DNA of 64,000 nt, from the NCBI GenBank assembly GCA_026419775.2, contig JAOPGA020001721.1, positions 35,828-99,827 of the forward strand, read 5' to 3'. Each line of letters begins with the position of its first letter. Position 1 is the stretch's first letter. This stretch comes from Acrasis kona. Its lineage: Eukaryota; Heterolobosea; Eutetramitea; Acrasida; Acrasidae. Positions 20,036-30,237 of the stretch are shown piece by piece. The notes beneath the pieces were generated by a model that did no database searches, was not told the DNA's origin, and saw only the letters and a program-made list of their open reading frames with translations. The position numbers and the translations under genes are program-made.

Positions 20036-21091
20036 TTATTCACAACTAAATACATGTTCATCATGTTCTTGTTCTGTTTTAAATTCACTAGCACACATGT
20101 CACATTTGTAAATCTCCTCCTTCTTGGGAGGAATTTTGGGTGGAAATTTGGGTGGAATTTTGGGTGGAATTTTGGGTGGTACTGTTGACTTCTTTTGTGC
20201 AGGTTGTACATTTGCAACTACTGGCGTTGCATTATTGGTATTATAAGCGGCAGTCGTCGGTGGTTTCGGCTTTTCTGCTACATTATTCTTTGAAGGAATT
20301 TTGGGAGGTTTAACAACTGGTTTAGAAGCAGGTATGAAAGGAGGAGGTTTAACACTAACTGACGCCTGAACAGAAGAAGAGGATGGAGCAACTTTCACAA
20401 CAGGTAACGTTGTTTGTACCTTGGTGGAAGTCTGCGGTATTGGAGGTTTATTTGATTGTGCTTTATCATTTACAGGTACACTTTGTCTTTTTATAAGTGT
20501 TTTTGCTTCTTTTAATCTCTTCTCTTCTTCTTGTTTCTGTTGTAACTGCCTCTTCTCTGCTTGTATTCTCAACTGCCTTTCCTTTTCTTCAGACTCTATT
20601 CTTCTGGCTTCTTCTTCCTCTAATGCGCGTAGTTCTTCTTCTTGTCTAATCCTCTCGAGCTTTAACTTTGTTTTATAATTATGCTCCCACTTATCAAGAG
20701 TCTTTTTGGTGAAAGTGCGAAGGGATATTGATTCATGATCGATGGGGCCAAAAAGTGGACGATGTAACCCTTGTTGAGACCAAATGTCGACCTCGTTTGT
20801 TTGCTCCGTTGCCGTAGGTTTTATTTTTTGTTTGGAGAATAAACTAGATTCACAATCATCCTTATAAAAATGATCAAATGTAATAAACTTCCTGTCACAA
20901 TCGTCGTCGTCGTCATCTGCTATTCGTTTCCTCCTTTTAAGGTTTTGTTTGCCTTTGATACATTCGGTGACGTGATTGTTTAATTGGTCCCTATCTATTG
21001 ATACTTGACAAAGCAGACAGAGTTGTTTCGTGTTGCTGTTCAATTTTGTATCATCCATCTTTACAATCACCTTCAACAAAGTCAACCTCAT
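20036..21091 (-). CDS. Proline-rich protein with N- and C-terminal zinc-finger-like motifs
   Basis: A 351-aa single-exon protein; the Met at 21058 (MDDTKLNSN) is an equally good start. Near the N-terminus CLLCQVSIDRDQLNNHVTEC and at the C-terminus CDMCASEFKTEQEHDEHVFS then C form two CxxC...HxxxC fingers of UBZ/C2HC type. Between them are an acidic run, an Arg/Glu-rich coiled coil (~residues 130-200) and Pro-rich repeats (PPKIPPKIPPKFPPK). Such end-fingers often bind ubiquitin or protein partners, but the role here is unknown. Its stop, inside AATAAA, is 9 nt from the stop of the convergent giant gene. Confidence 0.75.
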   Translation of the reverse strand: MRLTLLKVIVKMDDTKLNSNTKQLCLLCQVSIDRDQLNNHVTECIKGKQNLKRRKRIADDDDDDCDRKFITFDHFYKDDCESSLFSKQKIKPTATEQTNEVDIWSQQGLHRPLFGPIDHESISLRTFTKKTLDKWEHNYKTKLKLERIRQEEELRALEEEEARRIESEEKERQLRIQAEKRQLQQKQEEEKRLKEAKTLIKRQSVPVNDKAQSNKPPIPQTSTKVQTTLPVVKVAPSSSSVQASVSVKPPPFIPASKPVVKPPKIPSKNNVAEKPKPPTTAAYNTNNATPVVANVQPAQKKSTVPPKIPPKIPPKFPPKIPPKKEEIYKCDMCASEFKTEQEHDEHVFSCE

Positions 21092-22008
21092 ATCACAAAC
21101 TAGAACTTCAAAATTATTTTTTTTGATGTACTATGCTATACATTGTACTATAGACATACAAGGTCCTTAGCTTGGCATGAAAATCAACTTGGATCCGAAC
21201 CAAATCCTAGTGACATTGATGACGTGCATAAAAGGTTGAGGATGATGCAAATTAGTGGAGGACCAGGAACTGGAAAGAGCAGACTGAATCAGGACGCTTT
21301 GACCGATAAAATACATAAAGAAGGATCCAGGAAATCAGATGCTACAAGCTATTCCTGTTCTAATGTCATTCGGTGGTGGCACAAAAGCAATCAGTAAGTG
21401 TGAGGAGAGATTGTTAACTACCAGGATGTTGTACTCTTATTTTGGGCTTTATTTTGATCCAAGATGGTCGTGTACTGATGCCATATGTTGTCATGATTTC
21501 AGTTCTTGCAATATCAACAATGACTCCGCGGTGAAAAATTCTAAGAGAAAGAATGGATTGTTTAAGAATGCTGCAGACTTTAATGAAAGAGTTGGTAAGA
21601 GCATATTAAAACGTTCAATGTGCTTTTTCTGTTTTGGAACAATAAATCAACCGATTAAACATGTTCTGCTTCTGTCACTGTCTTTAAATCTTTCTTAAAT
21701 AATTTTCAAGGGTAGGTTGCTATAAGGTATATTGATTCCTAGGTGGGCTGTTGCTTGTCGTTCAAGTTGAAGATTGCGAATAGCTGATATTCTTCCATAG
21801 TGGTGGCATTTGCGATTTTGATTATGTGTAATATCATAGACCTTGGTAATAACATGACTGCATCATTGCAAGACTGGGTGATACTACATATCACTATTGC
21901 TTTGTAATTTCCTCATTGACATGTTGTTTTGCTGAAAGTACCTACACACATTGTAATTTGAAGTTCACATTCCATTAGCCAACCCAGATACATTTAACAA
22001 ACACAAAC
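21092..22008. other. Intergenic stretch with a relic
   Basis: Contains the P-loop relic at 21143-21700 and then about 300 nt of unremarkable AT-rich sequence leading to the HGH1 start. Confidence 0.4.
21143..21700 (+). pseudogene. Broken P-loop helicase-like relic (PIF1/Helitron-type helicase possible)
   Basis: MMQISGGPGTGKSR near 21242-21283 is a Walker A motif in the style of PIF1-like and transposon-encoded helicases. Further coding-like sequence follows to about 21700, but the reading frame is interrupted more than once and there is no start or complete domain. It looks like an old fossil of a mobile element or a decayed host helicase; the family is not certain. Confidence 0.4.
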
Positions 22009-23442
22009 ATGACCAAAGTGGATGAATCAGAAGCAACACCTTCTTTGGATGTATTGCTCAGCGATATGTTCGGTTTCTTGGAGACAAGTGAAAATCCAAT
22101 TGTTAAAATTAACACATTGGGTGGACTACTTCCATTTTTAAGATCATCAGCACACGTAGATCATTTGGAACAACATTATTTGAAAAAATCAGTATTAGCT
22201 CTTAAAGAGCAACTAGATTCATCATATGTAACCAACCATCTATTATCAATATTTAACATGCAAGGTTGTTACTAAACTAGCATTGCAATGCCTGATTGCC
22301 CTGACCTCTTCAAAGGAAGTATCCGAAGATTTAAATGATGACGTACCTCTTGACGACGTTCCAACAGGTGGTGCCAATTATGAATTTATCAAGGAAATGA
22401 TAAAGCAAGGAATAGTGGACAAGATGATGACAATGCTAATCACAGCAGAGATTACAAGCAAGACGGACGAAGGCAAACATCAGTTGGACATTATGGCTCT
22501 TTGTGCAATCCTACTAAACAATGTCACAACGACCACTTATGGTGCAAGAAAATTACTTCAATTAAAATGTGTAGAAGACACTCTAAATGATGTCGCAGAG
22601 AAGGAAGAGGACATTGAGGCTTCAGAAGAAGATGAAGATGACCAAGATGAAGAAGAAGAGAAGGATGGCTTCCATGCAGGATATTACGTTTACAAGTTGG
22701 TTGATTGGTTCAGAACTAGACCAGAAGATAAATTCACATCATGGATCCCAAACATTCTCACAAATGTCACAAACGTAAGTTTTATTTAATCATGCATGCA
22801 AAACGTTTTTTTTAGATAAGTGATGGAAGAGACCTGATGCTCAAGAAGGACCAAGAGTCAGTATTGGGTTCGGATCATTTCCTACTTTCAGACCTAGTTG
22901 GCACCAACTACCATAACTCCATCTTGACCCACTCAAGTGCAGTCAAACGCAGTGGGGCCCTCAAAACCGTTCGCAACTGTCTATTTGAAAAGGAAGAACA
23001 TTTTCGCATTATTCACGAAACACCGCTATTGGACATTGTGCTCACAAGACTATCCAGCAAACAACAAGATGAAATTGAAAAAGTTGATTCCCTACGAAAC
23101 TTGTTATCAGAAGTTGTTTTAATCATGACCGCATCAAAAACTGGGACTGAAGCATTAACAACCGAAACATCTTATCAAGCACTAGAAAGAGCCGAAGAAA
23201 ATGCACATAAGGCAGGATCTGAAAGTGACAAGAAAATCATTTCCAATGTTAGCATCATTATGGACAGAGTCAAGAGGAGGATAGCAGAAAGGAGCGGAGT
23301 GCAGTTTGGTGAAGGTGAGTTTGTTAGGCTTGAGACCATAGAGGATGACGAGGAGGAAGAAGAGGAAACTCCGATGCAGTCCATATTGCCACCAAGTGAT
23401 GACTCTGTTGATTCCGATCGTGTATCATTTCCGAATAAATAG
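22009..23442 (+). CDS. HGH1: HGH1-like armadillo-type eEF2 folding factor
   Basis: Exons 22009-22227, 22265-22774 and 22816-23442, with introns of 37 and 41 nt, give 451 aa. The joined sequence SSY-VVTKLALQCLIALTSS restores helical repeat spacing. The C-terminal part RSGALKTVRNCLFEKEEHFR, then VDSLRNLLSEVVLIMTASKTG matches the conserved HGH1 region (RRxGxxGTLRNCxF and VEAIxLLTA). HGH1 is an ARM-repeat chaperone that helps eEF2 fold with TRiC. An acidic insertion (EASEEDEDDQDEEEEKDG) at about residue 190 is lineage-specific. Cytosolic. Confidence 0.75.
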
Positions 23443-23532
23443 ATATGATTTTGTAAACACGTTTCCTAATTCCGGAGCCCAATGTGCAGGAATTTTAAAG
23501 TTGACCGCAATTAACATTCAACCACATTAACA

Positions 23533-23997
23533 ATGAGCGCACAACAAGAGAGAACTTTCATCGCCCTAAAGCCAGATGCTGTCCAAAGAAACTTGGTCGG
23601 TGAGGTTATCCGTCGCTTTGAGGCCAAGGGCTTCAAGTTAGTTGGCTTGAAGTTGGTTAAGCCATCCGTTGAGACCGCAGAGGAACACTACGCCGAGCAC
23701 AAGGGCAAGGGTTTCTACAAGGGATTGGTAGACTTCATCACCTCCGGACCCGTTGTTGCTATGGTATGGCAAGGAAAGGGTGTCGTCGCCTCAGCAAGAA
23801 AGTTGATCGGTGCCACCAACCCATTAACCAGCGAGCCAGGAACCATCCGTGGTGATTTGGCCGTTGACGTTGGAAGAAATGTCATCCACGGTTCTGACTC
23901 AACAGACTCAGCCCAAAGAGAGATCTCATTGTGGTTCAAGGAAGGAGAGATTGCCGACTGGACCCCAGTAAGCAACGCATGGGTTTACGAGAACTGA
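23533..23997 (+). CDS. NDK: Nucleoside diphosphate kinase
   Basis: A 154-aa intronless NDPK of standard length. It has the N-terminal [13 protein letters not shown] motif and the active-site segment [10 protein letters not shown], with phospho-acceptor His119. It transfers gamma-phosphate between NTPs and NDPs by ping-pong. No targeting peptide, so cytosolic. Codon use is biased as in highly expressed genes. It starts 90 nt after the HGH1 stop on the same strand. Confidence 0.96.
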   Translation: MSAQQERTFIALKPDAVQRNLVGEVIRRFEAKGFKLVGLKLVKPSVETAEEHYAEHKGKGFYKGLVDFITSGPVVAMVWQGKGVVASARKLIGATNPLTSEPGTIRGDLAVDVGRNVIHGSDSTDSAQREISLWFKEGEIADWTPVSNAWVYEN

Positions 23998-24368
23998 ATA
24001 ACTCAATCAAATAAATCAAAACTATAATTTAAATCTTATACACATTCTTGATTTAAAAGCATCAATCATTTATCACTTAAAGTAGATGCCTGTTGGTCCA
24101 TCATGTTTGGTCTGAAACACTTTTTGTTAAGCGTAATTGCTATTTTCCATGTAGCCAAAAGAGAACTGATGTTTGTGGACCGTTGCTGTAAGGATCACTT
24201 TGAAACAAAGCAGATTGCCACTTCATTCTAAAAGTGGTATTAAAATCGCCAAAACACATCGATTCGGGGTTGGAATCAACAGCAAAACACATTTAGAGAT
24301 GTATCTGCTCAGGATAAGAGGTCCACATTTTAAAGAATAACAACCATTCATTCAAAGCAAAAGCAAAC
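23998..24368. other. Intergenic stretch
   Basis: NDPK 3' end (AATAAA near 24010) and promoter of the next gene. No other feature seen. Confidence 0.5.
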
Positions 24369-24962
24369 ATGCCAGAGTCATTCTACTACAACAATCCACA
24401 TGTTCAAGGATCATTCAAAGCAACAGATGACGTTGCAACCAACTTACCAAACAAAAAGCTAGCTTGTGCGCCATCAATTTTGGATAGAAAACTCAGCGTG
24501 ATTTGCTCAATAATAATTATAATACATATGACCTACCACGTGGTTATGACGTCACATCATACAATCATGATATGGGTGTTTTCAATGTATTCGGTGCCAT
24601 TTGGAATTTTAATATCATCTTGCTGCCTTTTGGCCTGTGGTGCAGGTTTATTGTGTGGAGTTATTGGTCTGATGTCAATAAGCAAAGAAAGAAAGACATC
24701 CAGTGTCAAACTGATGATTTTGTACCTTGCCTTCTTGATCGCTTTAATGTTTGTACAGCTTACTTTAGAGGCTTGTTCGATCGTTATTTTCCATACAGAA
24801 CTTCGATATGAAAACATTATCCAAGATGACGTCGTCACTAACGTATCGGTAAAATACAGTCTTATCGGAGTTCACATCTTAATATACCTAATACACATTG
24901 CATTTTCTGCTGCTCTTTACAAAAGATCAAGAAGAAAGCAAGTAATGACCGCAATAATCTGA
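24369..24962 (+). CDS. Four-TM membrane protein, unknown
   Basis: A 197-aa single-exon protein. A soluble N-terminus of ~40 residues precedes four hydrophobic helices (about 43-60, 67-103, 114-142 and 163-186), a tetraspan layout with a cysteine pair (SSCCLLACG) in TM2. A short loop with an N-glycosylation site (NVS) lies before TM4. The C-terminal tail is basic (KRSRRK). It lacks a CCG tetraspanin signature. It converges with PAN2 (94 nt between stops). Confidence 0.7.
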   Translation: MPESFYYNNPHVQGSFKATDDVATNLPNKKLACAPSILDRKLSVICSIIIIIHMTYHVVMTSHHTIMIWVFSMYSVPFGILISSCCLLACGAGLLCGVIGLMSISKERKTSSVKLMILYLAFLIALMFVQLTLEACSIVIFHTELRYENIIQDDVVTNVSVKYSLIGVHILIYLIHIAFSAALYKRSRRKQVMTAII

Positions 24963-25056
24963 GCAAGGGATTAAAGATTTAAATTCTGAAATTAAACGAA
25001 GTTTTATTGATCTTTTTGTAAAACAAGACAAATTAATTTTTAAAAATATCTTTTAA

Positions 25057-28000
25057 TCAACCATTCCAGTTGGTGTTCCTTCCAATAGTGTAGACCCTCT
25101 CTAAAGTCTCTTCAAATTTATTCTTTTCCTGCAACTCCAAATACAAATGATACAATTTCAATGAGGCCGACGCATCTTCCTCACTAGAATGTGTTTCTTG
25201 TTGAATGTCCTTTCCTAACAAATTCTTCGATAAGAAACGGAGTGAGATCTTTCGTTGTCTTGGTAGCTGATAAATCTCAACAGTGTCAATGGTCTGCTCC
25301 TTTGGAACAAAAACATCTAAAATGTGTCAACTTTGCAGCTTGTATGAAAAAACTCACTAATGATTTTAAAATCATTCTTCAATCCATGTCCCACAAAAAT
25401 GACTCCAATGTCCGCCAACGCTCTTAATTTGATGTATGTTGATTTTAGGTTCATTACGTGATGAGTGGAAAGTTCTGGATCCAAGTCTCCCTCCTGAAAA
25501 AATGTTAATACATGTGAAAATGTCAATGTTACCTTTAGGCCACTGAAACGTGTCATGTAGTCTGATACATTTTCGTTTGCTGTTACAATGTAATCATCCA
25601 AAAATACAATTGGTTCCACGTTGAGTCCCTTATCCAATAGTACCGTAACTCTTCCAAGTGAAAACAATTGTGACTCCCAGTCCAAGTGATTCGTATTGGC
25701 ACCATGATTCTAAAAATAAATTAATGGATGGAAATGATGCATGACTCACTTTTGAAAGTAAAACAAACTCTGCGTCAATTGCCACCTTGTCTCCCTTTTT
25801 TGGAAAATCAATTGATTCAGTTGACTGCCCATATGCTTTCTTGATGGTGATGGGATTCTTGTAAATGACGTTAGGTAGCAATTGTTCTGCGTCTGACCTC
25901 ATGTAAAACAATGTAGAAGGAGTCTTGTAAGAGCGACCAAAGTATAGTACGTCTTGTCCAACGTCCACCGAAACTTGAAAGTCATTGAATAGCACCCAAT
26001 TGTTCTCCTTTAGAATGTAAGCAGCGCAGTGTCCTGTTTCTTTTTGTGATGTTGGATCAAGAATGTTGATGATGAAGGCTTTGAGTTGGTAATGTATGTG
26101 TTGTGAGCGTGGCCGATAATCTTTGGTTGATGATAACCAGACACCTTGTGATGGATCGTACTGAAGGTCAAAGTGAGGTGGAATACAAGTTTTCTGATCT
26201 ATAAAGTTAGAGTTTATTGTGAAAGAATGACATTACTATTTACATGAGCCGTTCTTATCCACGCAGGAACTGTACACTGTAAAGTAAGGCATGGCGGAGG
26301 AGACACACATCCCGATAACATGTTCATGATGGCAGTGTTCCAATGATTGGAAGGAGGTACGTCATGAGAGAGTGCAAACACTTCATTCTTGTAGCATCCA
26401 AAAAATGTTTCGATAATGTTTTGTTTCTTCTTTTTGCTGATTTGTAACTTTTTCGGTGATGATGTGATTATTGGTGTTTCCAAAGTCATTTCTCTGCAAC
26501 ATGTCTTGATGACAAAATCAAAGAACAACTGCAAGGGTTAGATGGATCAGGTGAAAAAAACTTACTTGACAGAGTTTAGTGTTTGATGTTTTTTGTTCAA
26601 TGAGCTGATCCATGCCAGAGAAGAATTCTGGATCCAGACCACGTAACGTCCTTATGAGATTATTAGCTGATAATGTCCTATGTGTATGCGACTGCTTCTC
26701 TGCTTGCTGAAACATGTAGAATAAAAATCTTTTAAGGTTAGATAAAACGTTCTGAGAAAATCACTCACCCCAGTTCACAGGATAAACAATGTGTCTTATC
26801 GCATAAATGGTTCATGAAACTTGTACGCAGTGGTTCGCTCAAGTGATACAAGACCTTAATGGATATTAATGTATAATGTAAGAAATGAAACTGTACCTGA
26901 ACGGTTGCATTCACAAACTGTGTGTACTGAAGTACATTCTCAAGACCTGAATATTTGGTGGAATTAAACTTTGAAAAATCAAACTCTTGAAATTTTTGTT
27001 TGCTGGGTTTAATGTTGAGTCTGATGTATCTCTTTGGTACGATCCTCTATGTAGGGTTAGTGATGATTATAAAAAGTCGCATACCAATGTCTTTTCGACT
27101 TGGTTTTCTATATAACCGTCAGTGAGGTTTTCTAAACCAGGATTTTCACAAATGAGAGCTCCTTTCATTTTCAGTTTACCAAAGATGGCTGGATGAATGG
27201 TTTGTAGTTTGCAAGGAGAGCACTTGGTACCAACTGGCCAATCGCTAAGAGGTACAGAGTCGCTTAACATGTTGTTGTAATTAGTATCGTCCTGAGTGTG
27301 ACGTGAGTTGGGATTGAGCTGTGGCAGTAATTGTCCATTCGTCGACCATACGTGTATCATTCCAATACTGTTACCAAATAACAAATTCTCTCCTGTCAAT
27401 GGTTAATAAAATGAGTAAAAGTATGAAAACCTGAAGATGAGAGTTCCAAGTTTGTGATTGATGTTTGTGTGTTGTTGGCATACAGGTAAGCATTGTTGGT
27501 TGGTATGGTATAAGAATCTTCGGTGATGAGGTTTTGTTGAATGTCCATAAATTGAAACTGTCCATTTGTTGAGGAAGCAACAATCATTGAGCTGCAAAGT
27601 TAGTTTCACGTTGCGTTGACTTACCTGAACATTGGATGGAACTTGACGAATGTTGGACAGTAGCGGAAATGACAGGATCCAAGTTGCCTGTTTGTTCTCA
27701 AATCAAAAACTCTAATCATTGTATCAGGATACATTCCATACTGATCTTGATCCTCCCATCCACAAGTTACCATCAAGTCTCCCTTTACTTTTTGGTTAGA
27801 ATGTTTGAGTTGACTAAAGAACATACCATCAATAGTGTTAATTGTTAAGGCGTGCGCATTAAAAACATGTTCCATGCTAAGTGACCTTGGATCTCTTAAA
27901 GAGACTTGACCTGATGTATGTCCAACACATAAATATTTTGTTCCTGGTTTGATGACACAACTGCCTTGAGATTCAACCTAAAAATTAAAATTGATACAAT

Positions 28001-28650
28001 GCTTTAACTTACTGCATCGACAATTTTTTGTGTTGCAAGATCAAAACTGAATACTTCTTCGATGTTGCCGCCCAACACAAGTTTGCTTTGGCCTGTACCA
28101 AACCATCCGCTCGCCCAACCCATTCCCAGAAGTGAATCCTCTTATGAATTAGGATTGAATCAAACTGAATCGATAGTACCAAAACGAGAATCGGTATAGC
28201 AAAATTGTAGGAGGCCATTTTTTGAGTTACTTTGTATTCCTTCCTGAGTCAGTGTAATGACCTTGTCTTTGGTTGACAGCATTTGCCTAGGTGCATGTGG
28301 TAGGGTAAAAGAGCTATATCTGCTATAATCAGGATGTGTATAAGATGTAACTCTATGGCGAATCGGGCGCTCTTGTAATTGTTCCTGTTTAGCATAATTT
28401 GAAGTTCAAACGCATAATAAGTTGGCATTTACGTTGCTTAATCCAACCCAAACAAATTCATCATATGAATCCATCATCATACACCCCATCTCTAACCTTT
28501 GCTCCCCACAACAATCTATATCTCCAAAATAAAACCATTCCCCTAAAGAGAAACTTTTAAACCAATCCCTCTTATTAACTCACCACCAGTGCTGCTAGAG
28601 GAATAAGATTGCTTATAGTAGCCCACGTGGCCACTATTATTATAATACAT
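25057..28650 (-). CDS. PAN2: PAN2, catalytic subunit of the PAN2-PAN3 poly(A) deadenylase
   Basis: Sixteen exons, all frame-checked: 28584-28650, 28433-28542, 28180-28384, 28013-28140, 27827-27977, 27625-27787, 27431-27591, 27085-27392, 26897-27046, 26769-26854, 26566-26728, 26244-26528, 25750-26193, 25533-25709, 25358-25493 and 25057-25316. Introns are 33-50 nt. The 997-aa product has an N-terminal WD40 propeller (LCVGHTSGQVSLRDP, TMIRVFDLRTNRQLG), a linker, a UCH-like fold with no catalytic Cys in the NSTKYSGLEN region (as in other PAN2), and a C-terminal DEDD exonuclease with AIDAEF, VGHGLKNDF and HSSEEDA supplying the acidic residues. It shortens mRNA poly(A) tails in the cytoplasm. The N-terminus MYYNNSGHVGYYKQSY is Tyr/Ser-rich. 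Confidence 0.92.
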
Positions 28651-28767
28651 GATACCCCAACCCTTCAAACAATTTCTTCTTTCAAAAATAATGTTACAGC
28701 ATAGGTCAATCTTTTACAATAAGAACAAAACAAATACTATCTACAAAAAAAAATATTTATTCAAGAA

Positions 28768-30063
28768 CTAATAACTAGAAGGTAGACCCTTGCTGCACAA
28801 ATCATCAATCTTCTTTTCTTTCAAATTAATTCCGAATTTTGTAAAGTAAGTTTGTAAGTTTTTGGACTGCTCAGGGTCTTCCCAATTAATTCCGTACTTG
28901 TCCAACTCCGATAAAGAGTAAGTTGAATTCTCTACTTCTTCGAAAGGAATCATTTTCATCATGTATTTGGCTCTATGTAAGGCTTGACGTTGAACAGTAA
29001 AGTAATCTTCATCTCTCAAGTCGGTGTCCCAACTCTTTGGGAATTCTTTTCTCATGTAAAAGTGGAAACACACATTGTAAGACGGCGAATAGAATTTATA
29101 TCCATGAGCGGCCATTCTTAATCCAAATAAAAGCTCTTCTCCGTGGAATAAATGTTTAAGGTAAGGATCCATTGGTACTTCCTTGTGGGCGGCACCTGGA
29201 TAGAATGTCATTCCTGCAGCCAAGAATGGACCTTCATGACTTTTGCGATCAATGGGAAAAATGCTTCCACTTGGTTGTAATATGCCATCATTGTTGTAGA
29301 AGCCGTTGCAGAATCTAGGCACGGAACTTCTCCAAATGTTTTGTTTTTCTCTGGTCTTCCAGTTGAATTCAAGGGGATAATGTGACAGGCATGACTTTGG
29401 AGGTAATCTTTCAATGTTCTCTATTAATGTGTCGTCCCAGTTTTCTGCAAACATTGTATGTGAGTCTACTTGGAAAATAAAATCTTCTCCTTTGTAATGC
29501 TTCTCTACAACCAAATACCTTGCAAACACGGGTCCTTTGGCTTCTTTGTAGTCTACTTTTAATGACCGTATGTGGGATCTATACTTTATTAATTTCTCTA
29601 ATCCCTTTTTGTTATCGGAGTCGTCTAGATTTTCAATAGTAAGGCAGTCAGGATCTCTATCCGAATTTTGTTGGACCACACCAACGAAAACGCGCTCTGG
29701 ATGGGCAGCATTTTGGAAAACTCCCTGCAACGTTCTCATGCAGAATAAATCTCTGTATGAGGCTAGTGAAACAAAGATGGTCTTTAATGGTTTCTTTGGT
29801 CCACTCTGTAAATTTAATGAAGTTTTAGCTGGAACTAGTGATTTCCAATTGATGCTGTATAGGACGAACAAGAGTATAAATGCACCGAGGAGCATCAAAA
29901 CAAATCGCCTGATTGGAATTCCAAAAACAAACAGTGGGTAACGAAATGTCAATGCGTGTCTTGGTGACTTTGAGTTATCATCGTCATCGGTAATCATTGT
30001 GTTGCGCTTTTCGTTGTAATGATTTGTCAACGAAAGAAACTCAAATCTGAAGCTTGTCAACAT
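28768..30063 (-). CDS. GT60-family polypeptide GlcNAc-transferase, type II membrane protein
   Basis: A 431-aa intronless protein. A single TM helix at residues ~53-72 follows a cytosolic N-terminus, then a GT60 catalytic domain: TIFVSLASYRD, FVGVVQQN, and EDFIFQVDSH, whose Asp200-x-His202 takes the DxD/DxH metal-binding position. HGEELLFGLRMAAHGY is also family-typical. Related enzymes are the cytosolic Skp1 prolyl-hydroxyl GlcNAc-transferase of Dictyostelium and the Golgi mucin-type enzyme of Trypanosoma cruzi. The TM anchor favours the Golgi type. Met23 is an alternative start that keeps the anchor. Confidence 0.85.
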   Translation of the reverse strand: MLTSFRFEFLSLTNHYNEKRNTMITDDDDNSKSPRHALTFRYPLFVFGIPIRRFVLMLLGAFILLFVLYSINWKSLVPAKTSLNLQSGPKKPLKTIFVSLASYRDLFCMRTLQGVFQNAAHPERVFVGVVQQNSDRDPDCLTIENLDDSDNKKGLEKLIKYRSHIRSLKVDYKEAKGPVFARYLVVEKHYKGEDFIFQVDSHTMFAENWDDTLIENIERLPPKSCLSHYPLEFNWKTREKQNIWRSSVPRFCNGFYNNDGILQPSGSIFPIDRKSHEGPFLAAGMTFYPGAAHKEVPMDPYLKHLFHGEELLFGLRMAAHGYKFYSPSYNVCFHFYMRKEFPKSWDTDLRDEDYFTVQRQALHRAKYMMKMIPFEEVENSTYSLSELDKYGINWEDPEQSKNLQTYFTKFGINLKEKKIDDLCSKGLPSSY

Positions 30064-30237
30064 GCGTGAAAGACAAATATTTAATTTGATTCAATGAAAT
30101 CTACACTACATTCGTAATCATAAGCAGTTCAGAATATGCTGTCACAAAGAACAAGTAATATGCCACCTGACGTCTTATTGTGAAATAATGAACGCATCTG
30201 TAATTTAATAAAAATTTTGTTTATTGCTAAATCTTAT

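Noticed and set aside
22265-22280. A 16-nt intron (GTTGTTACTAAACTAG) in the HGH1 gene
   Set aside because: A 37-nt intron at 22228-22264 with a normal donor, TTAAC branch site and CAAG acceptor keeps the frame and gives better repeat spacing (VVTKLALQCL).
22009-23442. Beta-catenin-like protein 1 (CTNNBL1)
   Set aside because: The repeats and acidic insert suggested it, but no conserved CTNNBL1 stretch matches, while the RSGALKTVRNCLF region matches HGH1.
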